A stretch of DNA of 64,000 nt from Spirochaetaceae bacterium. GTDB lineage: Bacteria > Myxococcota_A > UBA9160 > UBA4427. A program made the position numbers and the translations under genes. The notes under the pieces are model-generated. The model saw only the letters and a list, made by a program, of their open reading frames with translations. It was not told the origin of the DNA and did no database searches. The DNA lies in assembly GCA_020632655.1 (NCBI GenBank), contig JACKFD010000009.1:161034-225033 (forward strand), in the 5' to 3' direction. Of the stretch, positions 56,838-64,000 are shown in pieces. Each line of letters opens with the position of its first letter. The first letter of the stretch is position 1.

Positions 56838-57848
56838 TCAGCTCGCCGCGATCTGCCGGACGACGACGCCCGCCTCGGCCAGCAGGGCGAGGGCCGTGTC
56901 GCCGAGCGGGTAGGCGCTCTGGTAGACGACCTCGGCGAGGCCGGCGTTGATGATCATCTTCGTGCACTGCAGGCAGGGCGAGAAGGTCGTGTAGATCGTG
57001 CCCTGCTTGAGCGAGACGCCGTGGTACGCGGCCTGGGTGATCGCGTTCTCCTCGGCGTGGGAGCAGAGGCACTCGTCGAGGCGCGTGCCGCCGGGGGCGA
57101 GGTCGTTGCAGCGCGGACAGCCGCCTTCGTTGCAGTTGCGGGTGCCGCGGGGCGTGCCGTTGTAGCCGGTCGAGATGATGCGCTTGTCCCGGGTCACGAC
57201 CGCCGCGACCTTGCGCTTCACACAGTTGCTGCGCGAGGCGACGACCCGGGCGATGCCCATGAAGTAGTCGTCCCAGTCGGGGCGCGAGAAGGCGAGATTC
57301 GCCCGGACCCATTCCTGGATGCGCGACTGGAAGGCCTCGAGCGAGCCGTCGTTCGAGAGCACGAAGTCCGCCATCGCCTCGACGGCGTCGAGCTGCTGGG
57401 CGTTCGGGTCCTCGCTGCCCCGCTCCCGCGCCTCGAGGGAGGCGAGCTCGTCGACCGACTCCGGATCCCCCGAACGGCCGCGCCGTTGCATGCGATCGAA
57501 GCGCGTCTCGAGGGGGGCATCGACCCAGACCAGCTTGAAGTCCTGCCCACAGCGCCGCAGGATCTCGACCTCGACGGGATGTCGCACGGAGTCGATCGCG
57601 TAGTTGCGGTCGGCGTGGAGCTTGGTGACCAGCTGCTGCGCGAGCGCCCCGGGCCCCGAGCGCCGCCGCATCTCCTGCCCGACCTCGATCATGCGCTCCC
57701 GGGTCTCCCCGAGTCCACGCGCCTTCAGCTCGTCGCGGATGGCGTCCGAGAGCGAGAGGGCGTGGAAGCTGCGCGCTTCGAGGAATCGGACGAGCTCTCC
57801 CTTGCCCGCTCCGTTGCGTCCGGCGACTCCGATGATCATGGCCGGCAT
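56838..57848 (-). CDS. P-loop nucleotide kinase-dCMP deaminase fusion
   Basis: A 336-residue fusion. Residues 1-180 are a P-loop kinase fold: Walker A GRNGAGKG (10-17), then SLSDAIRDELKARGL and AIDSVRHPVEVEIL, resembling dNMP or dephospho-CoA kinases. Residues 190-336 are a zinc-dependent deoxycytidylate deaminase: catalytic H264-A-E266 and zinc Cys292 and Cys295 (PCLQC), with a second Cys cluster (C239, C244, C247, C260, C262) likely binding a structural zinc. This kinase-plus-deaminase order is also seen in anti-phage dCTP/dCMP deaminases of the AvcD/DcdV type, which are larger. A housekeeping dUMP-supply role is equally possible. Divergent from rmd with a 100-bp gap. Confidence 0.85.
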   Translation of the reverse strand: MPAMIIGVAGRNGAGKGELVRFLEARSFHALSLSDAIRDELKARGLGETRERMIEVGQEMRRRSGPGALAQQLVTKLHADRNYAIDSVRHPVEVEILRRCGQDFKLVWVDAPLETRFDRMQRRGRSGDPESVDELASLEARERGSEDPNAQQLDAVEAMADFVLSNDGSLEAFQSRIQEWVRANLAFSRPDWDDYFMGIARVVASRSNCVKRKVAAVVTRDKRIISTGYNGTPRGTRNCNEGGCPRCNDLAPGGTRLDECLCSHAEENAITQAAYHGVSLKQGTIYTTFSPCLQCTKMIINAGLAEVVYQSAYPLGDTALALLAEAGVVVRQIAAS

Positions 57849-57948
57849 GGTCCCTGATCGTCGACCTCGCGGTCAAGGCCGACGCCCCGGCCGCGCACGC
57901 GGTCGCTCCGGCGTGGCGATCGCGGGGCCGATCTGTCAGCCTGCCCGC

Positions 57949-58848
57949 ATGCGGGTCTTCGTCACCGGCGCGTCGGGCTTCGTCGGCCGCCGACTCCTGC
58001 CCCGCCTGCGCGCCGCGGGCCACGAAGCGACCGGCTGCGACCGCGAGGTCGACGTCACGCAGCCCGAGGCCCTGCGCGCGGCGCTCGTCCGGGCCGAGCC
58101 CGACGCGGTGATCCATCTCGCGGCGATGAGCGACGTCGCGCTCTCCTGGCGCGAGCCCCTGCGCTGCTATCGGATCAACTTCGTCGGGACCCGCACGTTG
58201 CTCACGGAGGTCGCGCGCGTGCGGCCCGCGGCGCGGGTGCTGCTCGTCGGATCGGCCGACCAGTACGGTCCGACCTCGGAGGCCGGATCGCCCTTCGACG
58301 AGACCACGCCCCAGCGACCCCGATCGCCCTACGCCCGCAGCAAGGCCGCCGCCGAGGCGCTCGGCACGCAGGCGGCCGAGCAAGGCCTCGACGTCGTCCG
58401 CATCCGCGCCTTCAACCACACGGGCGCGGGCCAGAGCGATCAGTTCGTCGCCTCGAGCTTCGCCCGGCAGGTCGCGCGGATCCGACTCGGCCGACAGGAG
58501 GCTTCGCTCCGCGTCGGGAATCTCGACTCCGTGCGGGACTTCCTGCACGTCGACGACGTCCTCGACGCCTACGTGGCACTCCTCGACCCGAGCGTCCCGG
58601 CAGCGGTCTACAACGTCGCGGGCGAGCGCGCGACCCCGATCCGCGACGTGCTCGACCGACTCGTCGCCCTTGCCGGCGTAGCGCCCCGCGTCGAGGTCGA
58701 CCCCGATCGCTTCCGCCCGACGGACTGGCTCGTCGGCGATTCGTCGCGGCTCACCCGCGCGACGGGATGGCGCCCGCGCACGTCGCTCGACGCGATCCTG
58801 CGCGAGCTCTACGAGCATTGGCTCGCGGCCGAATGCCGCGAGACCTAG
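57949..58848 (+). CDS. NAD-dependent GDP-sugar epimerase/reductase (Rmd-like)
   Basis: A 299-residue extended SDR. The Rossmann motif is GASGFVGRRLL (7-17), the active-site Tyr-Lys is in SPYARSKAAAE, the Ser is in VLLVGSADQYGP, and RAFNHTGAGQSDQFVASSF is the signature of GDP-mannose 4,6-dehydratase and GDP-4-keto-6-deoxymannose reductase. The short length favours the reductase, which makes GDP-rhamnose for surface polysaccharide. No GDP-mannose dehydratase is adjacent. The ATG lies at 57949; other candidate starts upstream lack support. Confidence 0.85.
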   Translation: MRVFVTGASGFVGRRLLPRLRAAGHEATGCDREVDVTQPEALRAALVRAEPDAVIHLAAMSDVALSWREPLRCYRINFVGTRTLLTEVARVRPAARVLLVGSADQYGPTSEAGSPFDETTPQRPRSPYARSKAAAEALGTQAAEQGLDVVRIRAFNHTGAGQSDQFVASSFARQVARIRLGRQEASLRVGNLDSVRDFLHVDDVLDAYVALLDPSVPAAVYNVAGERATPIRDVLDRLVALAGVAPRVEVDPDRFRPTDWLVGDSSRLTRATGWRPRTSLDAILRELYEHWLAAECRET

Positions 58849-58911
58849 CACCCGGCCCGATCGGAGCGCGCATCCGCGTGGCCCCGAGAGCGCCGCCCTC
58901 CCAGGTCATCC

Positions 58912-59883
58912 TCAGACTCGCGCGAGGCACGGCGCGATCCAGACCCCCGTCGCATCGGGTCGCGCACGCCGTCCGACCTCCCGCAGCCCCTCCTGCGCGA
59001 AGCGCGCCAGGACCTCCTCCGCGTCCTCTTCGAGCAGCCCCGCGAGCACGAGTCGCCCGTTCGCGCCGAGACGATCCGCCAGCGCCGTCGCGATCGGCAG
59101 CATCTCACGCTTCAGCAGATTCGCGACGACGAGCGGGAAGCCGACGCCGCCCTGTCCGTCTCCACGCGCCTCGGGCACGTCATCGATCGGCCCGACGAAG
59201 AGCTCGACGCGATCCGCCAGACCGTTGTCGCGCGCCGCGACCTCGGCGGCCTCGATCGCCACGGGGTCGAGATCGAAGCCCACGGCCTGCGGGCAGCCGA
59301 GCGCGACCGCCGCGAGCGCGAGCACACCCGATCCGGTCCCGACGTCGAGCATGCGGTCGACCGACGGAAGCCCCGGCGCGCCGGCCGCCGCCCCCGAGAC
59401 CAGCTCGTCGATCCACTCGAGACAGAGCGCTGTCGACGCATGCGCGCCCGTCCCGAAGGCCTGCCCCGGATCGATCACGATCTCGCGCTGGCCCGGCTCG
59501 AGCTCGAACGCGACGAAGGGCGGCCGCACCACCAGCCGCTCGGACACCCGCAGCGCGTCGAGGCCCGCCTTCCAGGCCTCGCTCCAGTCGATCTCGGGCA
59601 GGGACTCGATCGAGCCGATCACGTCGGTCTCGCCAGCCGCGGCCAGGAGTCCGGCCCGGATCGCCTCGGCCTCGTCAGTCGGCAGGTAGACCCACGCTTC
59701 GAAGCGCCGAGACGCGTCGGCACCCGTCTCGAGATCTTCCGCGCCGCCGGCTCCGGCCTCGAAGGCCTCGGCAAGCAGGCGCTCGCGTGAGACGGCGTCG
59801 ATCGACGCAATGCGCAAACGCCGATAGCCATCGGATGTCGAGGATCCCGATTCCGCCCCATTCTCGTTTTGATTCTGGCTCAA
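58912..59883 (-). CDS. prmA: Ribosomal protein L11 methyltransferase
   Basis: Trimethylates ribosomal protein L11. The 323-residue protein has a PrmA N-terminal domain (DWSEAWKAGLDALRVSERLVVRPPF), then the SAM-binding core with FGTGAHASTALCLEWIDE, MLDVGTGSGVLALAAVALG and VVANLLKREMLPIA (NPPY-type motif as NLL). No ATG is in frame; the likely start is TTG at 59883 (TTGAGCCAGAAT), with GGTGG upstream. A TTG at 59994 would add a low-quality stretch. The segment after the start (QNQNENGAESGSST) is disordered. Confidence 0.9.
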   Translation of the reverse strand: MSQNQNENGAESGSSTSDGYRRLRIASIDAVSRERLLAEAFEAGAGGAEDLETGADASRRFEAWVYLPTDEAEAIRAGLLAAAGETDVIGSIESLPEIDWSEAWKAGLDALRVSERLVVRPPFVAFELEPGQREIVIDPGQAFGTGAHASTALCLEWIDELVSGAAAGAPGLPSVDRMLDVGTGSGVLALAAVALGCPQAVGFDLDPVAIEAAEVAARDNGLADRVELFVGPIDDVPEARGDGQGGVGFPLVVANLLKREMLPIATALADRLGANGRLVLAGLLEEDAEEVLARFAQEGLREVGRRARPDATGVWIAPCLARV

Positions 59884-60070
59884 TGGACCACCAACTCGGC
59901 TGTGACCTCGACGCGGCTGGGTGAAGGGCGCAAGGCGGGGACCGCACGCCCGGCGACGATCCGTCGCGCGCGTGAGCGTACAAGACGCAGACAACGGGTT
60001 CGCCCCGGTCGCCCCATTCGCGGCGAGGATCGCGCAGGCCGAGCCAGAAGGCCGCTCGTCGGCAGGTCGA

Positions 60071-61150
60071 TCACTCGACCCGACTGCGGCCCGACTCCCC
60101 GCGAGCTTGCGCCGGGCGAAGCCCCGCGATTCCCGCGAGCCCCAGCCCGAGCAGCATCCCGACCGACGGCTCGGGAATCACGGCAACGAAGCCCTGCGAG
60201 AAACCGTCGGGATTCGTACCCACCCCCACGATCGTCCGTCCGTCCGACGAGACCGCTACGGCGGTGTCGAGCGTCCAGCCCGCCAGATCGACGCCGGCCA
60301 GCTGCAGGATGAGATCGAGGGGCTGAGCGCCTCCCGCCTCGTTCCACACGACGACGCGCGACTCCGGCGACGGCAAGCCCACGGCATTGAGGCCCTGTCC
60401 GATGATCGTGCGGCCGTCGGCCGAAACGTCGGTCGCGACTGCGGCCTCTGCCCACCCCGGTGTCTCGAGCAAGCTCAGCTCCCCGAGCACGCTCCACCGA
60501 CTCGGAAGACGTGCGCCCGAGCCCAGCTCGCCGACCCAGCCAACGATCGTCGACGAATCTAAGGAAATCGCCAAAGCCTGACTGGCCGGATTTGCACTCG
60601 GCAGCTCCTCGAGAAGCGCACCGCCCATTTCGCTCGACCAGACGAAAGCATGGTTCTCATTGGACTCGCAGCAGCCGCCAACGACGACACCCGCATTCGA
60701 CACGTCCAGCGGCTTGATCCTGCCGTCCGATCCCGCAACCGGAATGCTGACCCCGCGAGTCGTCCTCGCGTCGATGTCCCAGAAGAACGCGATATTCGTC
60801 GCGGATTCGTTGCTGTAGCCGGTCGCGAATCGTCCGTTCTCGGAGATCTCCTGCGGATGGGCATCGCGCCCGACGTCAGCCAGACCGGCGAGAAGCAGGA
60901 GGCCGGTCGCCTCGTCGAAGACGGATGCGTCGTACGAGGTCGGCGGGGAATAACCGGGAAAGTCCACGACGGTCCGACCCAGTCTTCGGCTCCCGTCCTC
61001 ATTCACGGATACAGAACGCCCCCCCACGATGACCTGGCCATCTCCGGAAACATCGCTCGGCAGAAAGTCGAGGGCTGCGAACGAGGCTGCATCCGCCACG
61101 CCGGCCCACGCGAGGAAAAAGGCCTGCACGATCGCCACGCGAAACATCAT
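60071..61150 (-). CDS. PEP-CTERM surface protein with HAF-like repeats
   Basis: A 359-residue exported protein. Signal peptide MMFRVAIVQAFFLAWAGVADA; start supported by AGGGG 9 nt upstream. The body has at least five HAF-type repeats around D-V-S-x-D-G-x-x-I-V-G (SDVSGDGQVIVGGR; PQEISENGRFATGY; LDVSNAGVVVGGC; TDVSADGRTIIGQG; AVSSDGRTIVGVG), predicted to fold as short beta units. The C-terminus is a PEP-CTERM sorting signal: IPEPSVGMLLGLGLAGIAGLRPAQARGES. Such proteins are cut and anchored or released by exosortase, which is not in the window. Divergent from a second PEP-CTERM gene. Confidence 0.85.
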   Translation of the reverse strand: MMFRVAIVQAFFLAWAGVADAASFAALDFLPSDVSGDGQVIVGGRSVSVNEDGSRRLGRTVVDFPGYSPPTSYDASVFDEATGLLLLAGLADVGRDAHPQEISENGRFATGYSNESATNIAFFWDIDARTTRGVSIPVAGSDGRIKPLDVSNAGVVVGGCCESNENHAFVWSSEMGGALLEELPSANPASQALAISLDSSTIVGWVGELGSGARLPSRWSVLGELSLLETPGWAEAAVATDVSADGRTIIGQGLNAVGLPSPESRVVVWNEAGGAQPLDLILQLAGVDLAGWTLDTAVAVSSDGRTIVGVGTNPDGFSQGFVAVIPEPSVGMLLGLGLAGIAGLRPAQARGESGRSRVE

Positions 61151-61463
61151 CAGTTCAGACCCCTGGACTCGTCGGGGGATCACAGGGAGGATCGACATCG
61201 TGCTCTCCGAAGCATCAGCGCCTACGACAAGTGCAGCCCAGACGACCGCGTCGGCGGCCCGCACAGCCTATCACGATCACTCGTGGGGATGCGGTCGTCC
61301 TTCCGAGCCTCTGGGCGCGAGACCTCCTCGGGGAGTCCGCTTGGCCGCGATCCGGGTGGTGACATGCGTCTCCGGCCGGGCCGGCCGCTCCTCGAGACCG
61401 CACTCGCCCTCGCCCTCGCGGGCATGGTAGGCTGCCCCCCGCCGCACACCCGGAGGCTCGCGC
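61151..61463. other. Shared divergent upstream region of two PEP-CTERM genes
   Basis: 313 bp between two divergent genes with the same type of sorting signal. It should hold both promoters, yet I find no good -35/-10 pairs. A short frame from 61372 with a hydrophobic run (ETALALALAGMVGC) overlaps the rightward start and is more likely chance. GGAGG at 61452-61456 is the ribosome site of the rightward gene. Confidence 0.4.
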
Positions 61464-62204
61464 ATGCTCGCCCGCACCCTGCTCCTCTTCCTCCTGGTCG
61501 CCTCGACCGCTCAGGCCGCCACGACTTACAAGGTTCCGATCTCCATCGTGCCGGGCAGCCTGACGATCCAGCTATTCGGCGGAGGCAACTTCTCCACCTT
61601 CACGGGCACGTTTCCCTTCTCCGGGGACCTCGCCCCACTCGCCACGTATGCCGGCTGCTCCTCGGGGCTGGTTACGGTCTCCGCGGAGCTCGTCGACAAC
61701 GGCATCGAGGTCGAGATCGACGGGTTCGCCGCTGGCAGCGGATGCACGCTGGCCGGGTCGCTGGACTTCCAGCTCGAGATCCAGGTGCCCGAGTTAGGCG
61801 GCACGTCCACCACGGCCTGGCTCGTTCCGATGCCTCTCGTCTTCGACTTCACCGACTTCTCGTTGGTGTACTCGAATTTCGCGGACGAGGGGGCGGAGAC
61901 GAGCTCCATCCCGGAGGGCGTACTCAGGGGCGTCCAGGAAGATCCCCGTATCTTCTGGAACGTGACCGCGCCGGATCCTTCCGTTCCGGCCATCGACCCG
62001 CTCGAGCCCCATGTGTGGATCCCCGGAGACACGATGCGCATCCCGGTCACCATCGGACTCGGAATGTCCGCGAACTCCACCCATGATGCCCAGGGCACCG
62101 CGCGGGTCCGCTACGAATACCGCGTCACCGTCCCCGAACCGTCGGCGGCCCTTCCCCTCGGCGTGGCCACCCTGGCGGGACTCGCTTCGATGCGGGGTCG
62201 ATGA
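61464..62204 (+). CDS. PEP-CTERM secreted protein
   Basis: A 246-residue protein: Sec signal MLARTLLLFLLVASTAQA, a beta-rich body (YKVPISIVPGSLTIQLFGGGNFSTFTGTFPFSG...; LVFDFTDFSLVYSNF), and the C-terminal tripartite PEP-CTERM signal VPEPSAALPLGVATLAGLASMRGR. The GGAGG ribosome site is 7 nt before the ATG. The body shows no recognised domain. Two Cys pairs may form disulfides. Function unknown; probably a surface or biofilm matrix protein. Confidence 0.85.
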   Translation: MLARTLLLFLLVASTAQAATTYKVPISIVPGSLTIQLFGGGNFSTFTGTFPFSGDLAPLATYAGCSSGLVTVSAELVDNGIEVEIDGFAAGSGCTLAGSLDFQLEIQVPELGGTSTTAWLVPMPLVFDFTDFSLVYSNFADEGAETSSIPEGVLRGVQEDPRIFWNVTAPDPSVPAIDPLEPHVWIPGDTMRIPVTIGLGMSANSTHDAQGTARVRYEYRVTVPEPSAALPLGVATLAGLASMRGR

Positions 62205-62329
62205 CACGGCACTCGTTCCCATCGACCGGCCGCGCCCCCCGTGCGTATCGAGGTCGTATCGCCCGTTCCACGGTCGGCACGTCAACCGAACCACGATCTC
62301 GATCGGCTACCGAAGAGGCCGAACACGCC

Positions 62330-63400
62330 ATGTCCGTCCTGACCCGCACGATTCGCGCCACCCTGCTCGCCGTGCTCACCCTCTCCACCTCCGGCTGCTA
62401 CTACGGCGAGCTCGCCTCGGGCCAGCTTCGGATGCTCTGGCGACGCGAGGCGATCGAGTCCGTGCGCGCGGATCCCGACCGACCCGCGTCGACGCGCGAC
62501 CTGCTCGGACTGGTCGAGTCCGTTCGCGACTTCGCCCGGGGACTCGGGCTGGACGTCGGAAGCCAGTACAAGAGCTACGTCGAGTGGCCCGGTGACCGCG
62601 TCGTCACGACGCTGGTCCGCACGCGGCCCGGCTCCCTCGAGCCCGTGCCCTGGCGCTACCCCCTGCTCGGCCGCCTGCCCTACCGTGGCTACTTCGACCG
62701 CGCGAAGGCCGAGGCGGAGGCCGTGCGGCTGCGCGAGCGCGAGGGCTACGACGTCTGCGAGACGGGCGTCACGGCCTACTCGACGCTCGGCTGGCTCGCC
62801 GATCCCGTCACCTCGCCCATGCTCGAGCGCGGTCCCGCGAGCCTCGTCGAGACGCTCTTCCACGAGCTCGTGCACGCGACGGCCTTCCTGCCCGACGCCG
62901 CCGACTTCAACGAGTCCGTCGCCCAGTTCGTAGGCCAGCAGGCCACGATCCGCTTCTTCGACGCCGCCGCGCGTGGGGAGATCGCGATCCCGCCCGACCT
63001 CGCCTGGCCCGAGACGGCTCGCGTACGCGCCCAGATCGAGGACCGCCGGCTGATCGCGGAGAGCGTACTCGCCTTCCGCGATCGCCTGGCCGCACTCGAG
63101 GGTGCGGCGGAACGCGACGCGCAGCGGGACGAACTCGAGCAGCAGGCCCGTGCTTCGCTGCGTGCGCTGCCGCTCGTCGTGCTCGATCCCGAGCGGGTCG
63201 CCGAGGCGGCGCGGCTGTCGGACGCCTGCCTCGCCCTGAGCGGCACCTACGCCCGGGAGCTGCCACGCCACGAGGCCGTCTACCGGGCGCTCGGCGAGGA
63301 CCTCGAGGCGATGATCGCGCGGCTGGTGCGGATCGCGGAGGAGGAGGCTCCCGCGGAGCGCTTCTTCGCGGACGTTCCGAACGCTTCGGTGCGGGACTGA
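62330..63400 (+). CDS. Predicted lipoprotein aminopeptidase
   Basis: A 356-residue lipoprotein: signal IRATLLAVLTLSTSGCYYG with lipobox STSGC. The mature part matches the putative zinc-aminopeptidase family (YtjP/DUF-type, PF10023-like): GQLRMLWRREAIESV, GRLPYRGYFDRAKAEAEAVRL, YSTLGWLADPVTSPML and the gluzincin motif TLFHELVHATAFL, followed by FNESVAQFVGQQA as the third ligand helix. Likely outer-membrane anchored and active in peptide turnover. Conventional ATG at 62330. Confidence 0.88.
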   Translation: MSVLTRTIRATLLAVLTLSTSGCYYGELASGQLRMLWRREAIESVRADPDRPASTRDLLGLVESVRDFARGLGLDVGSQYKSYVEWPGDRVVTTLVRTRPGSLEPVPWRYPLLGRLPYRGYFDRAKAEAEAVRLREREGYDVCETGVTAYSTLGWLADPVTSPMLERGPASLVETLFHELVHATAFLPDAADFNESVAQFVGQQATIRFFDAAARGEIAIPPDLAWPETARVRAQIEDRRLIAESVLAFRDRLAALEGAAERDAQRDELEQQARASLRALPLVVLDPERVAEAARLSDACLALSGTYARELPRHEAVYRALGEDLEAMIARLVRIAEEEAPAERFFADVPNASVRD

Positions 63401-63406
63401 GCGCAC

Positions 63407-63997
63407 CTAACGCCCGACCAGCTCGACGACCCCTTCCTGCACGAGCCCGCGGAATATCTGGAGGCAGGCCTCCGTGTCGACGAAGGCGTCGTGGGCCCCC
63501 TCGAGCTCGCGTCCCGTGTAGTGGAGGTAGGCCTCCGCAAGCGTCGGCCACTTGTAGCCGTATTTGCCCGGGAGCTTGAGCACGTCGGTCGAGGCCTCCT
63601 TCGTGCAGACGAGCTGGCGACCGTCCATGCGATGGGGCTTGTTGCCGAGGCGGAAGAGCGCGGTCTTCATGATCGAGGCGTCGAAGGAGAGGTTGTGGGC
63701 GACGATGATGTCGGCCTGCAGGCAGGCCTGGTTGAAGAGGGAGCACGCCACCACGGACTCGATCCCGTAGCGCGCGCAGTCCTCCTCGGAGATGCCATGG
63801 GCCTCCTGGGCGGCGGGGTCGATCCGAGCACCCTCGGGCAGCTTCACCAGCGTCGACGTACGCGCCCGCGGCGTCCAGTCCGCCGTCTCGACGAGCATGA
63901 AGCCGAGCTGGATCAGGTCGGGCTGACTCGGATCCTCGGGCGGCTTGCGGAACTCGACCATGCCCGTGGTCTCGGTATCGAAGATCAAGGCCTTCAC
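63407..63997 (-). CDS. DnaQ-like 3'-5' exonuclease
   Basis: A 196-residue DEDDh exonuclease. Exo I is FDTETTG (D7, E9), Exo II is AHNLSFDASIM, Exo III is the HDAFVDTEA near the C-terminus with the catalytic His and Asp. It resembles the epsilon subunit, but no polymerase-binding tail is clear; it could be a proofreading subunit, RNase T-like or a DNA repair nuclease. The start is GTG at 63997, only three bases from the window edge, so an upstream start cannot be excluded. It converges on the aminopeptidase gene, 6 bp apart. Confidence 0.85.
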   Translation of the reverse strand: MKALIFDTETTGMVEFRKPPEDPSQPDLIQLGFMLVETADWTPRARTSTLVKLPEGARIDPAAQEAHGISEEDCARYGIESVVACSLFNQACLQADIIVAHNLSFDASIMKTALFRLGNKPHRMDGRQLVCTKEASTDVLKLPGKYGYKWPTLAEAYLHYTGRELEGAHDAFVDTEACLQIFRGLVQEGVVELVGR

Positions 63998-64000
63998 GCG

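Noticed and set aside
61372..61463. Short frame with a lipobox-like segment (AGMVGC) before the rightward PEP-CTERM gene
   Set aside because: It runs through the well-supported start of that gene in another frame, has no ribosome site and turns into Arg/Pro noise.

Overview
The window is a 64 kb piece of a GC-rich, gene-dense bacterial chromosome. Most genes lie on the minus strand in long, tightly packed operons. The gene set points to a Gram-negative bacterium of the former Deltaproteobacteria (Myxococcota, Binatota or Desulfobacterota-like). Pointers are the order thrS-infC-rpmI-rplT-ihfA-merR, the order tilS-ftsH-cdaA-cdaR-glmM-pdxJ-nnrD-tsaE, an MglA-type GTPase, DUF4388 response regulators, cobalamin-dependent acyl-CoA mutases (MCM and IcmF), lipoproteins and PEP-CTERM surface proteins. 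The lineage is inferred from gene content; there is no rRNA to settle it. I see no insertion sequence, prophage, integrase or CRISPR array.

Layout. 1-4.9 kb: translation operon read leftward (tRNA-Val, thrS, infC, rpmI, rplT, ihfA, merR). 5-12.6 kb: secreted FlgT_N-like protein, dnaE, guaA, guaB. 12.9-16.7 kb: three-gene signalling module (REC-GAF-degenerate GGDEF; REC-DUF4388-GTPase-like; cyclic-nucleotide-binding domain). 16.9-18.2 kb: miaB. 18.47-18.64 kb: a plus-strand promoter, structured RNA and intrinsic terminator, a candidate small RNA. 18.8-22 kb: M50-like protease, CoxE-like VWA protein, MoxR ATPase. 22-24.5 kb: ribBA and an MglA GTPase. 24.6-32 kb: meaB, methylmalonyl-CoA mutase, fused mutase IcmF and a MerR regulator. 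32-37.7 kb: era, rnc, mnmA and a cysteine desulfurase chained by 4-bp overlaps, then a YihY-type membrane protein. 37.7-47.8 kb: a tsaE-comEA fusion with a minisatellite tail, nnrD, an active-site-less PdxJ, glmM, cdaR, cdaA (c-di-AMP synthesis), ftsH and tilS. 48-53.8 kb: acyl-CoA ligase and DUF3604 lipoprotein (plus strand), DUF2254 membrane protein and two small stress-type proteins. 54-64 kb: tRNA-Met, a FlgO/TolB-like lipid- or surface-associated protein, a hybrid sensor kinase, a P-loop kinase/dCMP-deaminase fusion, a GDP-sugar reductase, prmA, two divergent PEP-CTERM proteins, a lipoprotein aminopeptidase and a DnaQ-type exonuclease.

Themes. (1) Core translation, tRNA modification and RNA processing: thrS, infC, rpmI, rplT, miaB, mnmA with its sulfur donor, rnc, era, tsaE, tilS, prmA. 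(2) Branched-chain and odd-chain acyl-CoA carbon flow through B12 mutases with their GTPase chaperones. (3) c-di-AMP synthesis coupled to cell-wall precursor synthesis and FtsH proteolysis. (4) Several unusual items: the candidate sRNA, three genes whose best starts are AUA, CUG and AUC (one of them infC itself), the TsaE-ComEA fusion with its 36-bp repeats, the catalytically emptied PdxJ and the kinase-deaminase fusion.
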